Position numbers and translations under genes: made by a program. Shown here piece by piece: positions 43,485-53,814 of a stretch of 64,000 nucleotides of DNA. The stretch covers positions 86,633,207 to 86,697,206 of the forward strand of contig OY755039.1 in the NCBI GenBank assembly GCA_963576565.1, given 5' to 3'. Positions within the stretch are counted from its first letter, which is position 1. Every line of letters starts with the position of its first letter. The notes under the pieces were generated by a model that saw nothing but the letters and a program-made list of their open reading frames with translations, ran no database searches and was not told the origin of the DNA. Source of the stretch: Aspidapion aeneum. Lineage: Eukaryota; Arthropoda; Insecta; Coleoptera; Brentidae.

Positions 43485-44050
43485 GCCTGTATGTCTGTCT
43501 GTCTGTATGTCTGTAACGACCAACGCGCATAACTCAAAAACCGCTTGGCCGATTTTAATGAAATTTGGTACCTAGGCTGAGTCTTGGGTCGAGATGGTCC
43601 CATTTAAAAATGAACAAAATCCATTGAACAGAAACCAAATAAAAGGGTGGGGGTAGATTTCAAAAATTAGAGTTTATGTGAAAATATGGCGTGTGTGATA
43701 TCAAACGAAAGGTAATTGAGTCTGCAGTTAAACAAAATACATTTTAATTTATTTAAAAAAAAAAAAGGTGGGGGTATATTTTAAAAATTAGAGTTTAAGT
43801 GAAAATATGGCGTGTGTGATATCAAACGAAAGGTAATTGAGTCCGGAGTTTAACAAAATACATTTTAGTTTTTTGTTTTTTTAAGGGTGGGGGTAGATTT
43901 CAAAAATTTGAGTTTAAGTCAAAACATGGTTTGTGTGGTATCAAACAAAAGGTAATTTAGTCTGGAGTTAAATAAAATATATTTCAGTTTTTAGTTATAT
44001 TAGCTCACACGTACACTATAACTATAGTACCTAGTGTGAGCTTAGGGGCC
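43316..44050 (+). mobile_element. Dispersed element family C, most complete copy
   Basis: Flanked at both ends by a hairpin in direct orientation: AGCTCACACATATACTATA then AGTGTGAGC at the left, AGCTCACACGTACACTAT then AGTGTGAGCTT at the right. The body has a (CTGT)n run at 43,453-43,520, CGCGCATAACTCAAAAACC, and three tandem inner units of about 117 bp (43,640-43,980) sharing GGGTGGGGGTAGATT and GGTAATTGAGTC. No protein-coding capacity. Other copies: 23,393-24,470 and 28,867-29,145. Confidence 0.75.
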
Positions 44051-44139
44051 CATATATTGGCAGAGTATTTTTAATAACTAGACTATCTGCAATACATTTG
44101 GGTGGGTTTGGTTATCATAATTGAAAAAACATATACAGG

Positions 44140-44305
44140 GCTAATGTCGTGCTAGCTCCGCCATATAACCCATTGTGAGACGTCACGACGATATTGCTAA
44201 GATAGGTCAAAATATATCCAAATAACACATTCTCAAACAATTTTTTTTCCTAGAAAACACCTTCTCTAGCCACTGCTGTGCGAGCTTGCAAGGTAATAAT
44301 AATAA
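44140..44305 (-). repeat. Dispersed element family A, fragment
   Basis: Read inverted it matches the first 160 bp of the copies at 25,317 and 60,487 (GTCACGACGATATTGCTAAG, AGGTCAAAATA, CACTGCTGTGCGAGC). It ends near GCAAGGTAATAATAA. A small hairpin, GAAGTCGGTGGTG against CACACCAAATTAGG then CCGACTTC, follows at 44,311-44,347. Confidence 0.6.
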
Positions 44306-44767
44306 TTTGAAGTCGGTGGTGTTTTTGACACACCAAATTAGGCCGACTTCAATAACAAGATAAATTCACTGAATAGATTTAACTGATTTTTTATGACCTA
44401 CATTCTGATAGTGTAACTAACCTCAATAGACAAATTATTATAAACATGCAATAATAATCGACGAATAATAGATTCCAAATAATAGAACTAGAGAAAGCAT
44501 CCAATAGCCAACGTTACGTCATGTTTAAGTATCAGATATAAAACACAGTTATTAAAATGAATACAATTAACAGTTTGTATGAATAGGCCAGTCATTATAC
44601 AGGGTTTTTCCTAATTGAATGTCAATATTTATGGGGGTGATTTTTGGGCCCATTTTAAGAAAAAAACTTCATATGAACATCTGTCCTAAACGTCGTACCT
44701 TTTGAGATACAGGGTGGTAAAGTTTTCAAAAATAAATTATTTATTATTAATATCTACAATACCAAGT

Positions 44768-45000
44768 GAAGGGTGTAGTAGTAGTAGTAGTAGTAGTAAA
44801 ATTTATTCGCATTTATACGGATAAATAAATTTTTTTTACAAAAGAAGTTTTTGTTAACTACAAAATGCAAAAGGGAGCTGGAAGGCAATTTAGTATTGTT
44901 CGAGTCCAACCCCCGGTAATTTTTCTTAAAAAAACTAAATAACTTAATAAAATACAGTACCTATCACAAAATAGTTTAGAACAAGACAAAGTATCTACAT
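44768..45000 (-). repeat. (GTA)n microsatellite with an attached retroelement-like 3' end
   Basis: About nine GTA triplets (44,768-44,799) are followed by TTTATTCGCATTTATACGG, AT-rich DNA and a GTCCAACCCCCGG patch. The arrangement resembles the (ACT)n tails of the two LINE fragments at 11,874 and 23,763, read on the minus strand, but no LINE protein is present in this short stretch. Alternatively it is a simple microsatellite. Confidence 0.4.
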
Positions 45001-45030
45001 GCATATACATACCGTAAATTAAAATTCAAA

Positions 45031-45067
45031 GGAGTCCCATAAGGACGAAACAGTTAACTGTCAACAC
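45031..45067 (+). ncRNA. Hammerhead ribozyme, 5'-truncated
   Basis: Stem II, GAAA, stem III with loop UUAA, the GUC site and the 3' strand of stem I are present and identical to the intact copy. The 5' strand of stem I and CUGA are missing because the element begins here. It cannot cleave. Confidence 0.75.
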
Positions 45068-45543
45068 TTATTAGGTGTCCATCAGACCTTGAACCCCCGT
45101 GAGGTTAAGCTTTCGAGCTACCCATGGAAAAGTACTAGAGAAACAAAAAACCCTTAATTTTTTTCTTTTTACCCGATTACTCACAAAAACTTGTTTGAAT
45201 TTTAATTTACGGGTACTAAATTTTAAATTTTTTAATATTTGGCTTTAAACTCCGTTGACTGACGCGATGCCGACGTCTTGATAGCGGAACAAACGCAATT
45301 AGCATTGACCTGATCTAGAAAGGCAATGTGTGTCGTAGGTCACGGTATGGATTCTTTCTTTCAATCGATACTTTCATCGATCGATGATATAGCAGTTTTA
45401 CTCGCCTGCTGCTGTTTTAGTTTCTCTCGTATTTCGGTAGATGGCGCTTCTTGTTGGGTACATGACCTTGTTTTCTCACTAGCAATGTAAGGTGAGAGAT
45501 AAAGCCGTATACTTAATTTATGAAGGGTGTCACATCGACCAGC

Positions 45544-45591
45544 AGTGTTCTGAGTAGTCTCATAAGGACGAAACAGTTATCTGTCAACACT
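45544..45591 (+). ncRNA. Hammerhead ribozyme with core mutation
   Basis: Same order of parts as the intact copy: AGUGUU, core, stem II GUCU with GGAC (one G-U pair), GAAA, stem III CAG with CUG around UUAU, GUC and AACACU. The core reads CUGAGUA instead of CUGANGA; the changed base is the conserved G8, which takes part directly in catalysis, so this copy is predicted inactive. Confidence 0.82.
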
Positions 45592-45739
45592 TATTAGGTG
45601 GCCATTGGACCTTGGACCCCCGTGAGGTTAAGCTTTCGAGCTACCCACGGAAAAGTACTAGAGAAACAAAAAACCCTTAATTTTTTTCTTTTTACCCGAT
45701 TAGCCACGAAAACTTGTTTGAATTTTTTTAACTACCGGT

Positions 45740-46222
45740 AAAATTATTTTGACACATGCCAAATTTTTCTATTGAAATAAATGGTTCTATGATGGATCTG
45801 ATTAGCACACTCCCAGTAAATTCCACACAATATCAGCCTTGAAAATAGTTTTTGTAAATATCTCAAAAACTGAGTTTTTAGTAATAACATAAATTGTTGT
45901 GAAAAATGTGTTCTTCTACATACAAGAAGGTTTTAAATTTTTAAACTGTCAAAAAACTGTCATTAGCGTTAATGGATTTTGGCCAAAATCTAATCGGGAC
46001 TTTAAAGTATTGTGCATTATTTGACTTGAAAATTTCATGAAAATCGGTGCAGCAGTTTTGGAGCTATCATGCTACGGACAGACACATAAACACGGACGGA
46101 CGTCACGACGATGTTGCTAAGATTGGTCAAAATAAACCTAATTTAAACATTTTCGGCGTTATCTTAAAATTGTAAAACAATATCTCTTGTAGCTAATGCT
46201 GCCCTTGCTAGGAAGGTAAAAA
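45740..46222 (-). mobile_element. Dispersed element family A, inverted copy
   Basis: Contains, inverted, the marks of family A: GGAGCTATCATGCTACGGAC, CATGAAAATCGGTGCAGC, GACGTCACGACGATGTTGC, and the end TGCTAGGAAGGT at 46,208-46,219. It shares TTAGCACACTCC with 19,530-19,560. The left boundary is uncertain. Confidence 0.65.
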
Positions 46223-46567
46223 TAGAGGTTCACAATATATCAACTAGATGGGAATCTACAACAAACTTCAAAAATCAAAAGAAGACCATAGACAAAATAT
46301 TTTAAGAAACCCTGAAAACGATAACTATAGTATAAAGAAACAAATAGGCCAAATTAACAGAAAGCAATAGATAACCATAATATGCGGTGCTTCTACTGTT
46401 ATTTGTAAAAATGACTATGTCCTAACCAAAATCTAGAAGAAATTATCTTTGGTATTGCACCAAATCAAACCAAACCAACAACAAAAAAACTCCAGAATAA
46501 AAAACGATCGATCCTTAGTCTAGCGTAAAATTAGCGTACCAAAAATTTAGCGCGTTTCTTATCGAAG

Positions 46568-46603
46568 TATAAATTATAATTCGTGACAAATTAAGTGCTC
46601 AGT
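46568..46603 (+). promoter_or_regulatory. Core promoter: TATA box and arthropod initiator
   Basis: TATAAA at 46,568-46,573 lies 33 bp before the A of TCAGT (46,599-46,603), the arthropod initiator consensus. This predicts transcription starting at 46,601 and a 38-base 5' leader before the ATG at 46,639. Spacing is ideal for a strong TATA promoter, usual for tissue-specific structural genes. Confidence 0.8.
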
Positions 46604-46638
46604 GCCCACACAGTACTCGTGTCAAAAATAGCAACAAA

Positions 46639-47397
46639 ATGCGATTTTTTTTCTCGGGTGCCTTGCTTGCTTTTTGTGTTATAGTCGCGTATAGTGAGGC
46701 AAGAATAATCAAACAAGATGATTCAGCAAAAGGTGATTTAGCAGTTGCTGAGTCCAAACATGAACATTCCTCTCACCACGAAGAAGGCGGTGGTCACAAA
46801 CACAACGAACATCACCACGCAGAAAAAGGTGAAAAAGGTGACAAAGGACATAAAAGTGATCACCACCATCATCATGATCATCACGGTAAACACGGCAAAC
46901 ATCACGAAGCCCACCATCATGGTGAAAAAGGTGGACACCACAAAAAACATCATGATGAAGCTGATCACCATTCTGAACACCACGCTGAAGGGAAAAACCA
47001 CAAAGCCGGAAAGTTTGGGGAAAAGAAAGGACATAAAAAGGGACAAAAAACTAGTGGATACCACCACAAGTCCCACAAAGATGAATACCATAAAGAACAC
47101 AAATTTTACGACGACTACCACAAAGGAGGACATCACGCCAAACATGGCGAACATCACGGTCACCACGGAGGCAAAGAAGGACACCACAAGAAGGGTGGAC
47201 ATCAAAAAGAAGGTCACCACGAAGATCACCACGGCAAAAAAGGCCACACAGACAAAGGACATTATGACGAAGACCACAAAGGACACAAGGGACACGGAGG
47301 ACATGAAAGTCATCACGCACATCATCACGATTACGGAAAGAAAGGTGGTCATTCAGGAGGAAAAGAGTACGGCTATAAGCACGGAAAGAAGCAGTGA
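46639..47397 (+). CDS. Histidine-rich secreted protein, DUF4779 type (252 aa)
   Basis: A single uninterrupted frame encodes an N-terminal signal peptide (hydrophobic FFFSGALLAFCVIVAYS at residues 3-19, cleavage probably after SEA at 21), a short acidic-polar segment, and a long region dominated by His, Lys, Gly, Asp and Glu with HH, HHK and GHH runs. Residues 124-160 (GKFGEKKGHKKG, then TSGYH, then DEYHKEHKFYDDYHKGG) match the best conserved block of the insect DUF4779 family. No cysteine after the signal, so no disulfides. Function is unknown; His clusters could bind metal ions, and secretion suggests cuticle, egg-shell or haemolymph, which is inference. Start context CAAAATG is good. Two overlapping ORFs in other frames follow from the simple codon usage. 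Confidence 0.93.
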   Translation: MRFFFSGALLAFCVIVAYSEARIIKQDDSAKGDLAVAESKHEHSSHHEEGGGHKHNEHHHAEKGEKGDKGHKSDHHHHHDHHGKHGKHHEAHHHGEKGGHHKKHHDEADHHSEHHAEGKNHKAGKFGEKKGHKKGQKTSGYHHKSHKDEYHKEHKFYDDYHKGGHHAKHGEHHGHHGGKEGHHKKGGHQKEGHHEDHHGKKGHTDKGHYDEDHKGHKGHGGHESHHAHHHDYGKKGGHSGGKEYGYKHGKKQ

Positions 47398-48650
47398 GGT
47401 GTTAAGATTAAGTGAAAATGCCAAAGATACTAATGTATTGTTATTTGTTATGTTATTATTTTTAGTCAGTTATTTGGATCAGGAGGTAAAGCCAATAATT
47501 ATTTAAAGGTATAAGTAAAACATTACTCAACCCCACAGGATAAAAAATGTTGAAATCCGTTACACAAAGCATGATATTCCTATGTAATTTTTGACTCTAA
47601 TTCCGAATCCAAGGTCAAAAAAGTCCCCAAAAATTTGGAATTGGAATTCAGATATCTCCAGAACTGCTTACATCAAAGTAGTCAGATATGGCTTGTTTTA
47701 AAGATCCTTAAAGTGTCTTTTAAAAAAACGCATCACAAATTCAATTTTCTTTTCATTTTTTTTTTCATTTTGAAACTGTTTATACATAGCCTAGTGTAGG
47801 TAGTTCTTGACTTATCTCAATTTATTTTAGTATATATTTGAGCCAAACTAATATTTTGATTGTTAAAAAGTAATTGAAAATTGAGATTCTTTATTCCCTT
47901 TACAGGTAGAATGAATGTACTAAAATCAGAAAGATGTTGTCAAACCTTCTTTTTTTTATTGTTTATGAATTTACCCCCAGGAATAAATTCCAGACGTCTC
48001 AGGACTCTTTTGACTTTGAATTCGGATTTAGGGTTTAATCTCGATATTTTTTACTTGTAAGGTTGTGTTGTTAACCTTTTATTTGTTTTTTATTCTGGAG
48101 GCACTATCCTAATTTATATTATTTTTGAAATTACAGCCAGTATAATTTGTCATATGGTTATTGGCCAATATTTCATTTTGTTCGTTTTTCAACTTAGTTG
48201 TTATTATTACAAAGCCAACAAATGATTACCTATGGTTTTTGTAATTTAACAAATTTGTTTGTCCTAATTATTACTTGTCCATTATCATCCATATAACATG
48301 GTTGAAAATCTAGCACTTTCTAGGGCCATTATTATTTTTTATAAATTTGTTATCGTTTTTGTGATTTATTTTTTTATAGATAAAAGAGTAGTTGTTTTAT
48401 GATAAAATCATGTATTTAGTAAATATGGTTAGGGCTTGTTCTTAAATTACGTAACGTACTAAGAGAAAGAACAGTACGTTACTTTCACTGAGTTATAGAG
48501 AGACAGGTAGTGGTTTTTGCGTTACGTAATTTATGGATTGGCCTTTATAAGTTTATATGCAGTATCTTACATATTAATATAATGTACATTTAGTTATTAT
48601 TTTAGATAAAAAAGAAAATGTAAATAAAAATTTTTAATTTTGATTGAGTT
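47398..48650 (+). other. Probable 3' UTR of the histidine-rich gene, with poly(A) signals
   Basis: AATAAA occurs at 47,982-47,987 and 48,623-48,628. The second is followed by T-rich and GT-containing sequence (TTTTGATTGAGTTTATT), the better end. The UTR would then be about 1.2 kb. A small palindromic element sits in it at 48,432-48,543. Which site is used cannot be told without transcripts. Confidence 0.55.
48432..48543. repeat. Small inverted-repeat element (TTACGTAACG) in the 3' UTR
   Basis: AAATTACGTAACGTAC near the left end is mirrored by GCGTTACGTAATTTA near the right, with GGGC/GGCC at the extremes. About 112 bp; typical MITE size. GTACGTTAC in the middle repeats the motif. Confidence 0.6.
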
Positions 48651-49636
48651 TATTATTCCATAAAAGTGAACTGAAATACATAAAAAAAAATGCAGGGTAT
48701 AATTTAAATGATTCACCAAACTTTAAGGTTAAAAGTAGACAAAAAATTGATATAATTTTGGGTCAAAAATTGTTTGCTTCCCAGTTATAGCATTGTACAA
48801 GTTTGAAGAGTGAAAAATTGTTAAAATAAAAAATGAAGAATTTGATAATGTCAAATAATTTTGTGATTCATTATCACCGAATTCTTAACCTCAAACTGGA
48901 TAGCTAACGATTCTTTTCACAAATCACAGCAGAATGCGTTTGACGTTGTGGAACATTTTTTGGTGGCAACACTGATTTTAGTGTTTCCACAATTATACAC
49001 CTACTTGAGATTGAGTGAGAAATGGTTGAAGTTTCGTCTATGGCTCATATAATTTGGCACACATAAAAACAAAACTTTTAGTAAAATCCATAAGAATTAG
49101 TTACAAAAACGAAAATTTTAACTGCAAAAAATACAAGAACGATCAGCTGATTCCATCAGAATATGAAGCTCAGCGGTCGTTTCGGTGCGAAAAACTAGGC
49201 TAGGCTTAAAAGCACGAGTGCCCAAATTGGCAAACCCAGCGAACGTATAATATAAATCAAACCCAAAAATACCGTGCGGCATTTTGATTTGATCAAACAA
49301 ATCTACATTACTCTTTTCCAAAAAAACCTGTAGATTAAGGAGACACCGTGTGGCCTAATAAAGCTTTCAATAGATATCAATTAGTCATTTTTTTAATGAG
49401 CTATTTAATTTAGAAAAAAAAGGTTAAGATTGGTTTATATTTATATCTAAAGACCACTTAGTAATAACAGAAAATAGTAACGATACGTTTAATATCATTT
49501 TTCAATTGACTCTTACCGGCGCGGCGTGGTGGTCTATAAAATATGCCACCAATTTTTTAACCCAACCGGCGCCGGCGAGGTTGTTTACTATAGACCACCT
49601 CGAAAACCATTTCTCACGACTGCTCACGAGAACATA
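48651..49636. other. Non-coding interval
   Basis: No coding region is supported. At 49,518-49,605 a GC-rich short palindrome (GGTGGTCTATA against TATAGACCACC, with GGCGCCGGCG at the centre) resembles a very short hairpin element. Confidence 0.4.
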
Positions 49637-49971
49637 ACGAGTCGTTAAATACCGAGATGAATTCCATCAAAGGAGCATGCGCCAAAATTAACGTCAAAAT
49701 ATCTAATTTAAATTATTGGCGCGAATATCGGGATTGGCGCGAGATCGAAGAGCTTAACGTATAATAAAAAATTCAAGGTATAAAATAATGGTCAATTCTA
49801 ATTTTTAGGTATGATTTTATGTAGGTACCGGGTGGTTTTTTATAACCGGAGCACTCAGCAACTTTATCATTGAAAATAAAGGGCTATAATAAATTGTAGA
49901 TTTTTTTTGGTTAATTATGATGATGATGAACTTTAAAAGCCAACATAATTTTTTTCTATCCGTCACCATGA

Positions 49972-50781
49972 ACAGGGTGTCCCAAATTCGATGTTTTTGG
50001 GGAGTTTCGGGTATTTCTAGAGGGGCTAAAAAAACCTGATCAACCTTTGCAACACTCAAATTTCAAAAGAAGCTTAAAGGTGAAAATCGCATTTTGATAT
50101 AGCAAGCCGTTTTTAAACTACGGGGTGTTTTTAAAAAGTCTGCATTTTGGGAAGGGGTATATAACTTGTTTATTTATTAATATTTTTATTTCTGTGAAAA
50201 CATTCTTTAGACACTTTTTTAAGAGTTAAATTAAATTTCATTTGTCACGTTTAGTTTTTGAGATATCACATAAAATTAATTTTTCTTTATGGGATTAGTG
50301 GGATTTCTTTATATTTTTGTTTTTTTTTTTATTTTTACCACATATTTTAGTTTGCTTAATATTAAAAAATAATAAAGATGTGATTAAAAAATAAAAATAA
50401 AGAAAACAATAAAAAAAAATTAAAAATTAAAATATTGAGTGTGATACATCATTTTAAAGGAAATTTTAGAGGGAGTTTTAGAGTTATTCTGTAAGAAAAA
50501 TAACAACTTTATGCAATATTTTAAAAACCAAAAGAGATAAATAAAAACCGTTGACATCTGTTAATTCTTCAAGAAAAGATCTATAAGAAAGCTATTTACA
50601 CAAAAGCAAAATGCAGACAAAAACACTCCGTAGCTTAAAAACGGCTTGCTATATCTAAATGTAGTTTTCACCTTTAGGCTTCTCTTAAAATTTGAGCGAC
50701 GCAAAGGGGGCTCAGTTTTTTTCTTTCTCCCCTAGAAATACCCGACACCACAAAAAAAACAACGAATTTGGGACACCCTGT
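49972..50781. repeat. Palindromic element with ACAGGGTGTCCCAAATTCG ends
   Basis: ACAGGGTGTCCCAAATTCG at the left is mirrored by CGAATTTGGGACACCCTGT at the right. Arms continue with AGCAAGCCGTTTTTAAACTAC against GTAGCTTAAAAACGGCTTGC. A related inner part recurs at 52,620-52,910. Another small ACAGGGTGT...ACACCCTGT pair directly follows at 50,782-50,830. Confidence 0.72.
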
Positions 50782-50949
50782 ACAGGGTGTGACAATAAAG
50801 TCGATTTTTTGAGAGGGAACACCCTGTATATTTTTGCATTTTAAGATTCGTTTTTTCTTTTTGATTTCAAACATATACAATATCTATGTGCTGCGATTAA
50901 TATTTTTTGAGGTATATGCAGTATTTCTTCTATATGCATTTCACGTTTA

Positions 50950-51098
50950 TTTTGTTTTGCCATGGGAGTATTGACAAATTTAAATGCGCTAAATCTTTTA
51001 AAAAAATGTTTATCGTAGCATAGACATACAGTAGAACCCCGATGACAGTGTTTATTCAAATTAAATTGGGCACTAAATAATTTGTCACACAACTTGCA
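50950..51098 (-). pseudogene. C2H2 zinc-finger-like fragment
   Basis: The minus strand reads CKLCDKLFSAQFNLNKH, then CHRGS, then a second imperfect finger (CLCYDKHFFKRFSAFKF). The first half fits C-x2-C-x12-H; the second histidine spacing is wrong and the second finger lacks its histidines. No ATG precedes it. It could derive from a zinc-finger gene captured by the surrounding element or a chance resemblance. Confidence 0.4.
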
Positions 51099-51274
51099 CC
51101 GTCACCGGCATTTTCAGAACAAAAACGACGAATTTTCATCAAAAAGAACTGGGAATTATTAAAGTTTTGCTGTATAAAACCATACTGAAATATCTCTCAG
51201 TTGATTGGTTGGCAGAAGTGACAGATCAACGCTTGCGCACGTCTTGGAATTCATCTCGGTATTTAACGACTCGT

Positions 51275-53004
51275 AGAACATAGACAATCGGTTTGCAACA
51301 CCGCGCTGCGAGGTGACATCTGCAAACTCGAGCGACAACTTGTGGTGCTGTATTGGGAGTTGCCTTTTTACTCATGATTCTTATAATAAACAAAAAGAGC
51401 AAATTTCGGCGCCGGGTCTGAAATTTGTTAAAATTTTGGCACAGGTAAGGGTTAAAAAAATTGAGTATATTTTTTTCAACAATTTCAATGCCTACAGTTT
51501 ATTTCATAATTTTTGAGACAAGTTTTTACAACTTTTTTTCGTTGACCTACGATATTTGTTATGGTCACAAAGTTATCTCAAAAATTATGGAATGAACTGT
51601 AATTTTTACCTTTCTTGTAATGCACAGGGACTTAATGCAATATAAAAAGTTTCACATTAAGAACTGACAGTGGATCTTTCAAAATTGACATAGTCGAATT
51701 TAAAACTATGTGGTTTATTTTCCATATGGCCGTATGTTGAAAGATCTCAGCTAATCTTACAATGTGAAGGTGTCAAAATACTGGCTGGCACTATTACAGC
51801 CTGGCTTTATTGCAATAAGTCTCTAATATTTCCACAAAATTTCGATTGTCTGTTGTAAATGTAGATTTTAGACAGGTACCTAAAAAAACAAAGGTAGTTT
51901 GTTCCAAACTGCAATAGGATTTTTTATATTTTTTAATTATTCCTGCAATCCCTTAAAATTTGGTCATTTAAATTACACCCTGTATAACAAGAATATAACC
52001 AAATGCTTTGCGTATCAAAGGGATATCATAATTTTGAAAAAATAAGCAGTACATTAACAATTAAAAACACAAGGATTTTTTTTGGCTAAATGTGTGAAAA
52101 GTTAAAACTATTTCCTTAAAACTAGAGGTCCTTAATATATTTTCACAGTTTAACAAAATTTATTAATCTTGCTATACTATATATCAATATAGATCAATCA
52201 CTTTCAAATTTTGCAAGGTTTTTTACCCTTCGTAGTCTTTATATTCACTATCTTCAAAACGGATTGATTTTTATCCTGTGAAACAGGTGTCTTGTGCCAC
52301 AAGTTAAAAAAATTACGTCGGCCAATCCCCTGCGCCAACGCTGAAACAATAAATCATAGCTAATACTCCGTCAAGAACCGGCAGCTGAATGTCTCATAAA
52401 TACGCGACGCCGCTAAATATTATTTAATGGAATTTAAACAAAGAATCTCGTAATATTCTGCGCTACACGGAACCGCATTATAGACTAAAATCGTCGTTTG
52501 ACGCAGTTCAGGTGCAGTACAGTTCCGCTTAATGCGGTCTAAGCTTAATTTTAATCAAATGTACAGAGTGATTCAAATTTAACAATAATCAAGAGTTCAA
52601 AGTTTAAAGGAATATCAAGCGGTTATCAAACTACGGAGAGGTTTTTAAAATTCGAATAAAAGAAGGTTTGTGTATGTAATATCTCATAAACTAACATAAA
52701 AATCAAATTTAAAAAAAATATATAGAATCTCTTTCAAAATGCAAACTTTTTAAAAACCCCGTAGCTTAAAAACGGTTTGATGTATCTAAAAAACGGTTTA
52801 CACAATTTAACTTCACTTGGCTTTAGCGTCGCGAAGTAAGGTCAGTTTTTCTCTAGCTCCCCTGGATACTGGAAAGATCCTAAACCCCTTAAAAGTGTTT
52901 TATGTCAAATTGTAGATCGCGCTTTAAGTTTTTTTTTAATTAAAGTTAAAAAAAAACTTTTTTTTCTATTATCTTGTTAAGCTTATTTGTAAAATGGCTA
53001 GTGC
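51275..53004. other. Non-coding interval
   Basis: AT-rich with no gene. CCTGGCTTTATTGCAATAAG near 51,800 recurs near 33,346. The stretch 52,560-52,915 is related to the palindromic element at 49,972 (CCCCGTAGCTTAAAAACGG, CTAGCTCCCCTGGATACTGG). Confidence 0.4.
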
Positions 53005-53536
53005 CAGGGGCGGTTAGTGCATAAGGGCTGCAGAGCTGCAGAACCCCCAAAATGTTCACATTATTTGACTATTTTTCAGCCGCTGCTATTTTTCTAATAT
53101 AATTATTTTATTTCTAAAATTATTGGAATAACATTATATTTTCGGTCCGGTGTTGGTATAGTAGGCCTTCCAATCGCGTAAGTGTGTTGAGTATGACGCC
53201 GCGCGCCGTCGCCGAAGGCCGCATTTCACAGTCGGTCAGATGAAGTTATTGGCATTGTTGCGGTGCTAAATTGCAACACAACATAGCTGGGCGGCTAACG
53301 AGATCTGTGCTCGGCTAGAAACCCCTTCCTTCGCCCCGCACCGCACTTGCTCAAGGTTTAGACAGCGAAATCTAGGCAAAAATAGACCTGCAAAACTTGC
53401 AGTTCCAGTACAATTCCGGGCGAGCGGGCTCAGCGTTGCGTGTTTGCGGACGCATTTATTTATTTAGAAGACGCCAAACGCATGAGCGGGAGGTTATGGT
53501 CGTGTTTGTTGATTGTTTTTGTATAATTGTGTCACA

Positions 53537-53651
53537 ATGAATGTGGTGGATAATTTAATTAATGTAAAAAAATTCTCTCTCTTTACTTATGAAGAAAACA
53601 AAAACTGAAAGAAGAAGGACGGCCATTGCCCGAAAATTTAAAAATTATATT
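53537..53651 (+). pseudogene. hAT transposase N-terminal fragment, frameshifted
   Basis: From an ATG the frame gives MNVVDNLINVKKFSLFTYEE; a one-base shift then gives KLKEEGRPLPENLKI. The KLKEEGRPLP motif is the segment that precedes the TTF finger in ZMYM1-like hAT transposases. The finger itself is not recognisable downstream. Confidence 0.6.
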
Positions 53652-53814
53652 TGTGAGTTAAATGTGAAGTTAAATTTAAATACATTTAAGTATACAAACT
53701 TATTCAAGTACTGCCCAAAAGTGTACGAGTACGAGTTGTCAGATGTCTAGAAAATACGTGCAGGCAAAACATTGGTGAGTACATATTATGCGAAGGTAGT
53801 GAATGTAAATTGGA

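Larger units (their letters stand above)
45031..45727 (+). mobile_element. Hammerhead-bearing short retroelement, 1.3 tandem monomers (523-bp period)
   Basis: Two direct copies of a segment of about 175-200 bp begin at 45,031 and 45,554 (period 523 bp): ATAAGGACGAAACAGTTA, CAACACTTATTAGGTG, CCCGTGAGGTTAAGC, AAAAGTACTAGAGAAAC and ACCCGATTA. The first starts inside the ribozyme; the second has a complete but mutated ribozyme. The unique part between them (45,240-45,520) has TAGAAAGGCAATGTG and ATCGATCGATGATAT words. No ORF. Tandem monomers each with a hammerhead are the hallmark of animal retrozymes; partly tandem terminal repeats in Penelope-like elements look similar. Confidence 0.75.
49637..51274. 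mobile_element. Element with perfect 30-bp terminal inverted repeats, 1.6 kb
   Basis: The 30 bp starting ACGAGTCGTTAAATACCG at 49,637-49,666 recur exactly inverted at 51,245-51,274. Inside are a palindromic element (49,972-50,781) and a zinc-finger fragment. Exact 30-bp arms 1.6 kb apart are unlikely by chance; I could not confirm a flanking duplication. Confidence 0.6.

Noticed and set aside
43453..43520. (CTGT)n run as a stand-alone functional site
   Set aside because: It is part of every family-C copy (also near 23,550 and, inverted, 28,990) and is better explained as an internal microsatellite.
46738..47506. Long overlapping ORFs: 204 codons antisense (46,738-47,352) and 253 codons in another plus frame (46,745-47,506) over the histidine-rich gene
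   Set aside because: Their compositions (Val/Phe/Met-rich and Thr/Lys-rich) follow directly from the CAC, AAA, GGA and GAC codons of the real frame. Only the 46,639 frame has a signal peptide, promoter spacing and family motifs.
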